In this document: piece after piece, positions 11,560-22,371 of the stretch | Layout: the number at the start of each line of letters is the position of its first letter | How positions within the stretch are numbered: position 1 is the stretch's first letter | DNA from: Eudorina sp. 2006-703-Eu-15 | Lineage: Eukaryota; Chlorophyta; Chlorophyceae; Chlamydomonadales; Volvocaceae | Direction: 5' to 3' | Length of the DNA stretch: 64,000 nt | Assembly (NCBI GenBank): GCA_003117195.1 | Contig: BDSI01000081.1 | Span: forward strand, 1 to 64,000 | Translations under genes and position numbers: made by a program | The notes under the pieces: generated by a model | What the model saw: only the letters and a program-made list of their open reading frames with translations | Databases searched by the model: none | What the model was told of the DNA's origin: nothing

Positions 11560-13880
11560 GTACTTGTTACATCATCATTTTTCAGGTTGTAACTTATGGT
11601 TATCAACTGCCCAAGGCCCAACTTCCCAGGAGTCAAAAATGTTAAAGTGTTTTGGGAACATATTCTAGATGTTATCTTTTCAAAATGTGTGCATTGTGTT
11701 TGCAAGGAACCCTAAATTTCCGTCCTAAGGTCACCATAACATCACTGGTAAGGAGGTACGGCGTCGCTTTCCGGAACCAGACGGCGAAACTCACAGCGCT
11801 CCCTTATTAACACTCTCATGACGACAAAAAAGACAGGGATTGATAACAGATGCGAAGATAGAAGACGTGGATAGTTGTACCTAGCTGCGTGCTCACTATC
11901 TGGCAGCGTGAAATTTGCATCGAAACCCGTCAGCTTGTTCTGCCGGTATCAGAGCTCTGGCAGGAATACAAGCATTAGTTGCCGGACGTGTGCCGGACTT
12001 ATCCATGAAGCAAATGGATGCTCGGTGAAAGCGTTGTTCGTCCCAATAACTACAAGGACTTGTCGAAAAATTGTCACCTACGAGACGATGGGGATCTACG
12101 CACGATGAAAGCAGTCGAAACCTTTGTGCACCGACATGCGCAGTATTTTGGTTCTACGAACAGCAGACCCTGTTGGTATGCACGCCTTGTGGGTACGCAT
12201 ACTGCAAGTTTACAACAGGGGGCTCCGGTGCATGGTACAGGTTGGCGCCCACCCCTGCACTCACGAACATGAACGAGGTGCCGTGCAGACGAAGGGGTGC
12301 GCTGACCGCGCTAACACACACGCACGAAGACGTCGCAGCGAGTACCCCCTAGCCTGTCGAAAATGTATCTGCTGCGCCGTGCTGAGCCTCGCGCCCAATG
12401 TTTCTTTGCAAGAATCCGAAGAACTTCAACACCGTAGCCATGAAGCCCAGGACCTGCCTGTCACACGGCTTGGGGGCCACCGCCCTCACACGCCGATCTG
12501 AAGCCCTTGTAGCCGTCAAGACGATGGCCTGCGGTTCGTTGCGCGCCCAACCTACCGTACACAGACAATCTGCCGCCATCTGCTTCGTACCGAGCTTCAC
12601 CGAGCTTCACCGACCTCCTTCGGCCTGGGTGCTTCCGAGCACTGGCCCTACGTAGCTACGATACGAATAAGCTTTACACCACCAGCGCGTCCCCGGCCAT
12701 AACCCAGGTGTGCACCGCGTGTGCGGGGACTGCGCACCCGTTTCTTAAGGAAAGAGTCCTGACGAGGGGCGCCTTGTGTGCTGTCCGTGGCGTCGGGGCG
12801 TGGCCGAATGTCAAGAGACACGTGTCGATGCGGTTGGTGGTTACCGCGGCCCGTCCCACCAGCGCAACCACCAACTGGCTCTCTTTACTCGGTTTTGATT
12901 CGTTAACTACCGCGATCACATGATCGTCAATCGGTCGCCTTCATCCGCGCAGCATTGGTGTACCCGGGGCCGCTGCAGCCGAACATGCGCGCCCCGGTCA
13001 TTCACGGACCCATCACGGGCTGTAATGGGTGCCGTACAGTGTACGGTCCTCACCCAGAAACAGAGTGTGAAGCAACTTCACAGCATCTCAGTAAGCCTGC
13101 ATGTGCAGCTCTCACCAACTTCACGGCCGCACTCCTCCACTCACTCTTTCTGCAACTGTTACAAGGTGGACCCTTAGCCCCGACGGGTGTTCCAACGGGC
13201 CCAGACAGCTCGTAGGCCTCGTGTCACCAACCCCTACCAACGACTGCGCAACCATCCACCACCACCCGCAGGGGGTCCATACAGCCATACCAGGCAACAC
13301 ACCAGTTTAGTGAAGCGCCAGGATTGCCTCTCCAAGTTATCAATGATGTACAGCATCGGTCTGCCTGTGGACACGCCAGCAGGCTGCTGGGGAGATACAC
13401 CCAAAGACGCCCCAAGTACCCCGGCAGATCGCCCATCGCGACCCTATTCAATGTCGCGAGTCCACAATGTGCAACAGCCATTGTGCGCGTGTTCAGTTTT
13501 TGGCCCAAATGGGGGCGGTGAGTGGCTCTCAGCTGATGGGAGCTCCCATCATGTTACCGATTCACATTTCATTGCCGGCGTATGTACGTCCTGAACTACC
13601 ACAGTACACTTGGCTGACGGCGCAGGTCGTGCTAGCCCTCTGCCATTTTGCCACGCTTTCGTCACCAGCAGCGGTGTTGCGGCCAGTGCGCAAATGAGAT
13701 GAATGCTTTGTCCCGCCCTGCCCAACCGCGCCACACGAAATCCCCTTTAAGCCCTCATCCTCCCTCCCGGACACGGTCACGGAGACGTCCCCCTCACTCC
13801 CGCGGGTCCAGCCGTGTCCAGCACGCTTCAATCGACGTGCATCCGCACCCACTCGAAGCAGCTCGCATGAATGTTCCCTC
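11560..13880. other. duplicated upstream region without a recognised gene (copy 2)
   Basis: Counterpart of 3,900-6,170. It holds only short, unconserved frames on both strands. A minus frame of 106 codons at 13,562-13,882 ends where the duplication ends and does not keep its frame in copy 1, so it is not supported as a gene. Confidence 0.5.
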
Positions 13881-14877
13881 ACTCGCGCGGTGGGCCTTCA
13901 CCTCCAGGACGCCCCGACTCCTCTCTGATGCCGCAACGCTCGCATGAATGCCTGGCATACCTGCCCGCGCCGCGCTGTGCTGCTCACGTACACCGCGAGA
14001 TCTATCACGCCCGCGCGGACGCCCGGATCACCAAGACAGGGGCCCCGCTCTCCCTCATCCATCCTTTGTGCCATATGCTGTCCTGCTGCCAATGGACGCC
14101 TGGCTGCACGCTACCGCTTGGTGTCAACCAACGACCTCCTGGCGCCGACCGCGTGGAAATACGTCGCCTGGCCCGCGGTCATTACCTTGCCTGGTAAAGG
14201 CAGCCCGTCTGCGGCACGTTCACCATTTGGCTGGTGTCCAGGCCCAGCGCTGCAGTGGGAGAAGGTGGAAGGGGCGGAGGGCCGGTATGGGCGCGCAGTC
14301 AGGAAGGAGAGCGCTTGATTGATCACGTGCCAGGGGTGTGGTCCGATGAGGCCTGGGTGGGCGATCTCACTGCCGTCACCACGAGCCCTGCACAGCGACG
14401 CAGACCCACTACCTGCTGCCTTACCCTTCTACCCGTCAGCCACCCACCCACCCACCCACCCACAGTACCTTCAGCTCGGACTTCCATCTTGGCGGTGTTC
14501 CAGGGATCCACCGGCTTGCGGGTCAGGAACCAGAGACCTGCGCGTGGTCGGTCCCAACGGGGCGGACACGAGCACGAGACTGATTGGCATATTTACAGCG
14601 TGTAATATATACCCAAGCCTATGAGCCCGCGCGGCGCTGAGCTCCAGCAGGTAACGCCATTCGTGGGGTAGCGCATCCTTAGGAATGCCCCCAGCCCGGG
14701 CGCCCCCTCATTCCCATAACAAGCTCAACGTGGAGTCAGGTGCTCGTCAACCATCAGGAGGCGTTCGCTGAATAAGATGAGAAAGCAGCAGTCTGATCGA
14801 TCCAGACACATACCACCTTCTGCCTGAACGCGTGCAGGCATTGCCGATGTGCCCCGTGCACCCGTTGCACCCAAGTA
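13881..14877. other. no supported gene; 5' flank of a retroelement fragment
   Basis: Overlapping plus-strand frames of about 120 codons exist, but none carries a recognisable motif. A CACC-type microsatellite (six or so units) sits near 14,440-14,465. The region may hold decayed 5' sequence of the reverse transcriptase fragment that follows. Confidence 0.4.
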
Positions 14878-15593
14878 ATGGGCATCCCCATGGGTATCTC
14901 CGCCGCCCCCTTCATCGCTAACCTGTTCCTCGCCTGGTATGAATACTGCTTCCTGCTGCAACGCCACCAACCCCACGTCACCCCAGCCGAGAAAGCTATC
15001 CTCACCCGTTTCCAGTACTCCCTCCGCTATCTCGATGACCTCCTCTCCCTGCACAACCCCTATATCGGCGCCTACCTCTCCCGCGCCACGGTTACTGGCA
15101 ACCTCCACGGCATCTACCCGCCCGAGCTCTCCGTCACCCCGCAACGCCATGACCACCTCCCCGCCGGCTCCATCCCCTTCCTGGACATCCTCCTCGTTCA
15201 CAGCCCCACGCTGGCCGCCGCCGCTACCTCACCCAACTTTACGACAAACGCGTGCAACCCGCCTTCGCCAGCGTCCGCCTCTCCCGCTTTGTCGCCCGCG
15301 ACTCCAACGTCAACGAGGCCTGCAAGCGCAACATCTTCACGGGCCAGTTCCACCGCCTTCGGCGGGTCATATCCTGCCCCGATAATTTCTGTGCCGAAAT
15401 CGCCCTCCTCATCCGCGCCCTCGTTGCCCAAGGCTACCCGCGCAAGCGCCTCCTCGCCCAGTTCGTCAACCTGCTGGCGGCCGTCCCCCAGACCTTCTAC
15501 TTCGCGCGACGCTCCACCCACAAGGATATGCTGGCGGTCGTCCACACCCACCTGCGCAATCCCCCCGCCGCCCCGCCCGCCCCCGGCCCCTGA
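14878..15593 (+). pseudogene. reverse transcriptase fragment, probably from a Penelope-like retroelement
   Basis: The first frame, from 14,878, shows consecutive RT palm motifs: GIPMGISAAPFIANLFL, then the catalytic RYLDDLL (YLDD at about 15,028-15,039), then IYPPELSV and GSIPFLDILLVHS. At about 15,200-15,210 the frame changes. The other frame continues with YLTQLYDKRVQPAF, then VNEACKRNIF, FHRLRRVIS and LVAQGYPRKRLL, and stops at 15,593. The order palm, FLD, then a thumb with K...RLRR...GYP is what Penelope-like and related RTs show. No endonuclease (GIY-YIG) was found downstream, and the N-terminal fingers are missing. The element is therefore a dead fragment, or its frameshift is a sequence error. 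Assignment to Penelope rather than another RT class is inference. Confidence 0.7.
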
Positions 15594-16468
15594 CCGCCCG
15601 CTCCTTCGCCCCCGCACCAGCGGGGCGTCGGCGGCTATCCCCTCAACGTTCCAACGGGCGCTGCTGTGTGACGGCGTGGGTCTGTGTGACGGCGCGGGTC
15701 GGCTTCGGGCCCCTGCTGGGTTTCGCTTGTGTACGCCCTCCGGGCCAGCGTCGGGTTTCGTGTGAGAGTACCTTCCGGCGCGCGGCCTCCGGGCCGGCCC
15801 GGCCGTGTCGGCCTCCCCCCCCACCTGTAACCGTTACGACGTCTTCGCCTCCCCGCCCCTCTCTCCCCCCCCCGCCACCTCACCCCGCACCTCACGTACC
15901 CATCACAGCCCGCCCGACCGCCCTAGGCGCGCCACCACGCGGCACCCCACATGCAGGGGCTACCCCGCTACGACCGGGCACGGTGGGGAGCCATATCCCG
16001 AACGTGGCCCGCCACCCGGTCGTCCGTTCCCGTGTCCCTGCCCCATGCTTACTCCCCCTGTCGTACATGCCGTACATGTCGTACCGCCTCCCGTCCCCGT
16101 CCCATATCCCGCTTCCCCTCGTCCGCCCTGTCCTCTTTCGCGCCGCGCTGCCGCCCCGCCATTCTCGCATACTGCCTTCTTTCTGATGTTTGCTTTTGTC
16201 ATTCTTCGCAATCGTTGCCACCCTCGCTCACTCCGTTCCTCGGCTTCCCTCCCTGCATCGCCATGGCCCTGGACATCGCTCGCGGCGCGGCTACTCCGTC
16301 TACCACCACAGGTCGGTAACGTATCTGTCCTTTCCGGGTTGGGTTGGGTTCGCAGTTTGCTTGTTGTGGCACTGCGGCAGCGCGGCCGCGCCGCCACGCG
16401 CCCGCGCGCGGTCTCTATCTTTTCGTTTGCTCTGCAGGTACCGCACCCCGTAAGTATACTGCGTTATG
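15594..16468. other. GC-rich intergenic sequence without a supported gene
   Basis: C-rich sequence with overlapping proline-rich frames on plus and their antisense on minus; no motif or splice chain was found. It probably contains the 3' remains of the retroelement and the 3' flank of the lipocalin gene. Confidence 0.4.
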
Positions 16469-16522
16469 CTGGGTGTGCCCGGGTTCGTTCTACGGGTTTA
16501 TTTATTTTTTTCAATTTAACCC
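16469..16522 (-). repeat. dispersed short repeat, copy 1 of 3 (A-rich core)
   Basis: Read on the minus strand it begins GGTTAAATTGAAAAAA, followed by an A-rich stretch, AACCCG, and then GAACGAACCCGGGCACACCC. The same string, with changes, occurs at 17,911-17,950 and 61,852-61,903. This copy lies about 35 bp past the stop codon of the lipocalin gene. Confidence 0.7.
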
Positions 16523-16555
16523 AAGTAATGAATCCACCTATTCGCGGTGTTGCTT

Positions 16556-18980
16556 CTAATTACCGTACTTAACCATGACTCGTACAGTGCATATCTCGCT
16601 CGATGCCGGCGTATGCTCACCTCCTTTCTCGAAGGGAGGCGGGGCCCCGAAGCCGGCACCACCAGCACCACCCAGCTGCTGCCCGGGGTAACCACCTCCG
16701 GTTCCGGAGCCAGGGCCCGACGGTAATGCGCCGCCGCTCGCCGCGCCCGGGAATGTGCGGCCTGGGGCGGTGCTGCCCGGGGCTTGCGTAGCGGGGCCCA
16801 GCCACCACTCCCGGGGACGCGATGGCACGTCGGAGGCGTTCCGATAGGGCACCGTGCTGCAGCCGTTTCCGCTGGGGCTGGCGATCTCAGGGGGTCCTCC
16901 CAGGACGATGGCCCACTCGTATCGGAGCGTGGTGTTTTGGGAGTAGCCTGCCAGGCCGGGAACGAGGCGCGGCACGGGGTCAGGTCAAGCCGGGGTGCAT
17001 GTGACAGCCGAGGAGGGTGTTGAATCGAAGCGGTGATGCTGACATATACACCACTTGGAATGCGCAGCATCGAGATGTGGGCGGCCCCCCTCTGAGCTCT
17101 CTGACACGCAGCAGTCGTGGGGGGCGGGGGCACCTCCGCGGATGCCATCCGACGATCATCCGCTGCGCCCTGTACCAGCGAGCGCCTCCGCGGCCCGTCC
17201 GCCTTCCCACATCCCTCATTCCTGCCCCTGGGACCCCGCCGCGGTCTCGCAGCGGCACAGCCCCCCTCGTTGAGAGCTCCTCTCCGACCATTGAGACAAA
17301 ATGGTTGTGCCGCTTCACGGACTCAACACCGCCCGGCACCACCGGCCTGCTCCTGCTCCTGCTTACCCACGGCGACGACCCAGTAGGGCCCGAAAATCGC
17401 CCGCCAGGCGTCGCCCGGCAGGATCTTGGTCAGGATCTCGGGTCCTACCATCAGCTTGCCGTCACGACCCTTGGCCTTGAAGGTTACGGGGAAGCCAACC
17501 AGCCGGGACGCCAGCGCGCTGCGGGCGGCGGCCGGAGGCACAGCCGCGCGCGGGCGCAGCACGGGGGCGCCCGGTGTGGGGGATTCGGGCGGTGATGGCC
17601 ATCGGTGCGGACAAAATGTTCTAGATCGGCGTGATATGCATTGGGCACGTGAAAAGTGGGGCAGGCAGGAAAAGAAAGGAGCCAGGGACCTCCGCCGCGG
17701 TGACAGCGAGCCACAGACGGTAACCAGCAGCCGGGCACGAGGGCGACCGGAAAGCACATCACGGAAGCGGACACGGCACCTACTTGGTCTCGTACTTGGA
17801 GGTGCCCCGCGTGGGGCCGTTGACAGCGCCCAGGTTGGCGTAGTTGTTCACGATCAGGCCGGCCTGTGTCGCGAGTCGGGTCGGGTCGGGTGGAACGACA
17901 AGGATGGGGAGGTTAAATTGAAAAAAGAAACAAACCCGAAGAACGGACCCGATGGGGAGGTGTGGGAAGATTTCCCTTTGCCAGGTAGGTAGATGCCCAT
18001 GCGGTGCGTGGGGGCAGGAGCGCAGGACAGAGGCCCTGGAATCAATGCCAGGGCAGCCCGCAGCTGCGGCGCCTGCTTCCCCAGGTGAAGCTTCTGCCCT
18101 GCCCCCACATGGCCGCAGAATATTACAATGTGAGACGCCATTTCTTTACGGCCGTGTGCCGCACAGTGTGCCGTGCAGCTTCTCACCCCTCACCGTTATG
18201 TTCTTGGGATCCAGTGGCTGGTACTCGGCCCGTACACAGTACGACTCATTCAAGGGCTGGTAGTCCAACGGGATCTGAGGCAGGGTCGCAGTGGGCACAG
18301 AGTGTGCGGAAGGATGGAGTGAGGGGAGTGAGAGAAGGCCATGAGAGGTGGTTGCGCGGAGCGAGGACGAGGGCGGGTGAGGGAGGGTGAGGGAGGGTGC
18401 TGCGTTAATGCGGGGTTGTGCGTGAACAGTGGCGCTGGTGAGCACAGCCAGCGGATGGTGGGCTGGCGCTCCGGCGGGCCGCAGTGTAGTTGCAGCTCGC
18501 CGCAGTGCAGGGCGCCGTAGCCGGCTGTGAGGGATTCGCATGACGTCCGGTGCGGCTTCCGCGTAATCCCTGAAGTATGCGGATTTCCTTTCACAGGCCC
18601 AAGGGAATTGGCCGCCGGCAAGAAATACAAAGGCAGGGCCTGGCCTTGACAACGACCATTGTTGAGGCGGGCAAGTCGTGGCAGGTCGCCGCGCGGCCGG
18701 CGGGAGTACTCACAGCCGATTTACAGCCATTTGACAATATCATGTGTCTGACATATTGTAGCATGAAGCTCACATAGCTACTTGCCTGCTTTTGGATGTA
18801 CCAAGGTGCTACTATGTAGGATGCGAGGTTGAATGTCTTCAAGCCGACGAGCTGAGATGGAGGACACGATGCGACGGAATTGCCGTTGGGAGAGCTGCCG
18901 CTCGACTCAGAAGCCGCTGCAGCGATGGCCGCAGCGGCCACCAAAAGATGCAACCATTTGCGTATGCAACTGCGCGGCAT
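16556..18980 (-). CDS. lipocalin-family protein, 299 aa, five exons (complete model)
   Basis: Exons 18,980-18,786, 18,274-18,194, 17,863-17,784, 17,518-17,367 and 16,947-16,556; all phases agree and the total is 900 nt including the stop. Lipocalins bind small hydrophobic ligands in a beta-barrel. Visible family features: an N-terminal signal or targeting peptide (about residues 1-23), the first strand with a Trp (LASYIVAPWYIQKQ, about 52-65), YCVRAEY (77-83) with its Cys, NNYANLGAVNGP (98-109), FGPYWVVAVGYS (about 161-172), and YEWAIVLGGPP (179-189) followed by a Cys. This resembles the ApoD/violaxanthin-de-epoxidase-type lipocalins of algae. After EWWLGP the last exon adds a Gly/Pro-rich tail of about 80 residues that is unusual for the family. 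Intron 1 has a GC donor (CAG|GCAAGT). The ligand and the compartment (secreted or plastid lumen) are not determined. Confidence 0.85.
17911..17950 (+). repeat. dispersed short repeat, copy 2 of 3
   Basis: Starts GGTTAAATTGAAAAAAG and continues with CAAACCCGAAGAACGGACCC. It lies in intron 2 of the lipocalin gene in the antisense direction. It is more diverged and shorter than the other two copies at its 3' side. Confidence 0.6.
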
Positions 18981-21215
18981 TTTCTTGCACTTGTATATTA
19001 TGCAAGCTGAATAATGGGTAAACTGAATTAAATTGACAACTTGTAAAATGGTGGGTAAATAAATACAATTTTATGCAGGTAAGATTATGCCACCCGGCGT
19101 CATCGCTCACACCTCGCCCCCCATGTGCTAGATGTGCACTGGTACGCACCTTCCCACAATTCACGAAATCACAACATTTAAAATGACACTTTCATATTCC
19201 TTTGCGTTGAGTTTTTCATCGTAACTACCAAAGCGGCGTAGATTTCCAGCGTCACACTCTACGCCCGTACTGTACGTATCATTGCCCGCCTATGAGTGCC
19301 TGCCGTCGAGTACCGAGCAAACAACTCCGAGTGACATGTCAAGAAATCCTAGGAGAAGTTGATAAAACCGTTGATCTGTAACGCTACTTAAAGCTTGTAC
19401 ACAATCAAATGCTGTTTTAGTACCTCTGGAGGGGCAACCTTGGGTCCAGGTCTTGTCACTACATTGTTGAGACAAGTATCGCCTGTCGGCGAGCGTGTTG
19501 TTGTCTTCACAATTTCCCGGGCACTGGGGTCGTCTGGGAAATGTCATTAGCAAGACGCACTGTACGCCATGACGGCGTCGAACGTCGAAACAACCTTAAC
19601 AGGGCATGCGAGCAGTGGCACACCCATCCGCGCCATAGCAAGCTCGCATCTCAACCAGCCCGATCGAACGCCTTGTTTGTTCGCCATCCTCCAACGGTGT
19701 CCACCTGTCGGACCGCGACGTCTCGGCGAACCCACAACCACGTCACTGTCCCTGGTCTGAGCCGTGATCGTACATTGGCACCGACAAGTTACTTGCACGT
19801 AAGACGTAACCCTACGTTGGACTACTTCCCTCCCAATGGCACGCCGCTCCCAACGGGATTTGTGAGGTTTACCCTAGGTGCATCAGCGGCGTCGCTGGTC
19901 TATGCCTTCCGCAACGCTGCAAACCCTGGGTGGAAGGTGATACATATATAGTTCCCAGGCGCCCGGTGGCCGCGGGCCTGTCCGCTCCTGTGTAACGCAA
20001 TCGTTTGACCCTCCTGCGCGCATCGTATGATCCTGGAATGGATTTTCTTAATGACCCACCCAACGATACACACGGGGCTCGCCCGCTGCTCGCCATCGTC
20101 AGTTGCCAGTTACGTGTAACCCTTTCCTGGAGACATGTTTAGGGTTGCAGCGGACCCCTTCCTGTACGGACGAAACGGTACGAGTTCGTACGCTGAGCGG
20201 GCTGCCGAAGCTGCTTTTCGCCGATGGGTTGGGCCCGGCGTTGGATGTACGATGTACGGGAGGGACCGGCTGCTTCCTGAATACACACCTCGCCGGGTCA
20301 TGGATCACTGTACTGAAGTTAGCCCCCGGCGGCCTGCTGCAGGTCCAGGTACAGTTCTGCGCATGCTGGCACACGGCCCCTCGGCTGGGCGTACGTTGGG
20401 GCCCGAATGCATGCCATGCGACACCGGTGAAGCAGCGTGGCGGCGTGGTGGAATAGGCGGTGCGAGCGGGTGCGAGCGCAGCGAGAACTGGCGAGAAGGA
20501 GAGTCGCCTGGCTGCTATTCGCCTCAAGTCATGGGCCCCCTGCAATGCGTACTAACAGAGGACGCGCAACCCTGTGCAACCCAGCTGCCGCGCAACGGCA
20601 GCACGCTGAAGGTAACGCATATGTCTACCCTGCTTGGCGAAGCGCACATCTCCTACCATTTGTGCCTGTTCCGTGATGCAAATTGCCTTGACCAGCAGGT
20701 GTCTGCATGAGTCCACGTGAGCACGCGTGGTGTATATGAATGCATGCCCATATAACAGAGTTTAGCGTGATGGTACAGTGCAAAGTCGAGTTGTCGACGG
20801 CTCGCAGCGCAAGTTGAAGTTAATAGCATTACAAAATGGCAACAAATTGCATTCCATAGAAATTTGTAGTCAAATACTCAAGCAGCCCAGCTGTTGCCCA
20901 GTCGGAACACCAGTGCAAATGTACAAGAACCCTACCAGACACCCTGCGATCTGATCAATCCGCATGATATCTTGAGAAATGCGAAAGCAGCTATCGAAAT
21001 CGTGTCACGTTCACCTGCGAATTCGTGCTGCCACAACTAGATCGTTCTGTGTCGTACATCGGTCTTGCGAGTTGGACATTTGGGTCGCGGCCGTCTCAGT
21101 GGTACTCGACTTGTTTAACACTTCTAGGCAGTGTATTGGTCTGGGACGGGCAGGGACGTTTTTCGCCGGCGAGCCCGATCGTGCAGTTGGACTTCACAAC
21201 TCCCTTCAGCTTCTG
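18981..21215. other. intergenic region between the divergent lipocalin and M32 genes; no gene supported
   Basis: The interval separates two genes transcribed away from each other, so it should hold both promoters. About 18,990-19,220 and 20,760-20,960 are AT-richer than the surroundings. Frames exist on both strands, for example minus 19,290-19,553 and 20,099-20,545 (Cys- and Asn-X-Ser/Thr-rich) and plus 20,135-20,710. They overlap on opposite strands and show no family motif, so a secreted Cys-rich gene here is only a possibility. Confidence 0.4.
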
Positions 21216-22298
21216 ATGCTTGCGACTGCACTGAAAGGCGGACCTCGCCTGTCCTCCGTTGCTCAACGTGCCTACTCGCTCGGCTCGTCGCTAGGCGCAG
21301 TCAGCAGCCTCACACGCCGGACCAGCGGTCTCTTCAAAATGGGTGGTCGCCACAGCAGGCCGGATCAGAACCAGCACCAGCAACGGCGGGGACGCGCGGC
21401 GGCATCGGCGGTGGCCGTTCCAAAAGAGCCAGCCAAGGTGGGAATGTGAGCGGGGCCACGGCTGCGGGCCCGTCACTCACTGCAGTTAGCAGTGCTGGTG
21501 GCGGTGATGGTGGTGGTAAATGTTACACATCCACCTTACCTACTGTCCCGCACGGATGGCTGGGAGTCAGCACGGGCCCAACTGCGCTAGTGCACTGCGC
21601 GAAGGGGCACTAAGGACCGACCACCGGTCGGCGCCCTTCAGCACACATCTCGACAACTTCGGCATGTGCGTCATGCGGCGCTAGGATTACGTCCCGGAAG
21701 CCCCGAGCCGCTGCGGTTTCTTGGCGGCACTGAAGGCAGGCAAAGGCTGCCGCGTCCCGCATCCAGCTGCTGTTTGTGCTGACGGTGCCGCTCGGGCTTG
21801 CTGGTCTGCTCAGCCCCGCGACGGTCCCTCCCTGCCCCTCCCCGTCGGCAGGCGTACGACGCGCTGTGCGAGCGGCTCAAGGAGATCAGCTCGCTGCAGG
21901 GCATCAGTGGTCTGCTGGACTGGGACGAGATGGTGGGTGGATGGGTGTGTTGAGCCGTACGGATACCGTACCGCGACTCTGGCGGGGGTCGGTCTCTACG
22001 GCGAGCGAGATCGAGGCGTAGGTGGATCCGTTGGCACGTAGGCCCACTGACGCAGCAACAGCAGCAGCAAGGGGACCACGTGGGGTCCAGATGCCGCAGG
22101 TAGTGTACGGCGGTGACCAACGCGCCCCAACCCCGGCCCATGTTTCCCCCGGCGCCGCCCCCCGGCCAGGTGATGATGCCCCCCGGCGCAGGGGGCAGCC
22201 GAGGCGCGCAGAAGGCCGCCCTGGCGGGAGTGCTGTACGACAAAGAGACAGACCCGCAGGTGGGGTGATGAGCGGGTCGAGCCGGATGCGTGCCCGCG

Positions 22299-22371
<73 letters not shown>

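Larger units (their letters stand above)
7640..13880. repeat. tandem segmental duplication, copy 2
   Basis: Second copy of 1-6,170, same orientation. Reading frames are better preserved here than in copy 1, so it is the better template for gene models. It begins inside the last exon of the coiled-coil gene and stops at about 13,880. Confidence 0.9.

Noticed and set aside
14725..15201. Minus-strand acidic frame of 158 codons
   Set aside because: Antisense shadow of the reverse transcriptase palm domain, which has clear motifs on plus.
15198..15824. Minus-strand frame of 208 codons
   Set aside because: Antisense of the RT thumb and of GC-rich flank; no motif.
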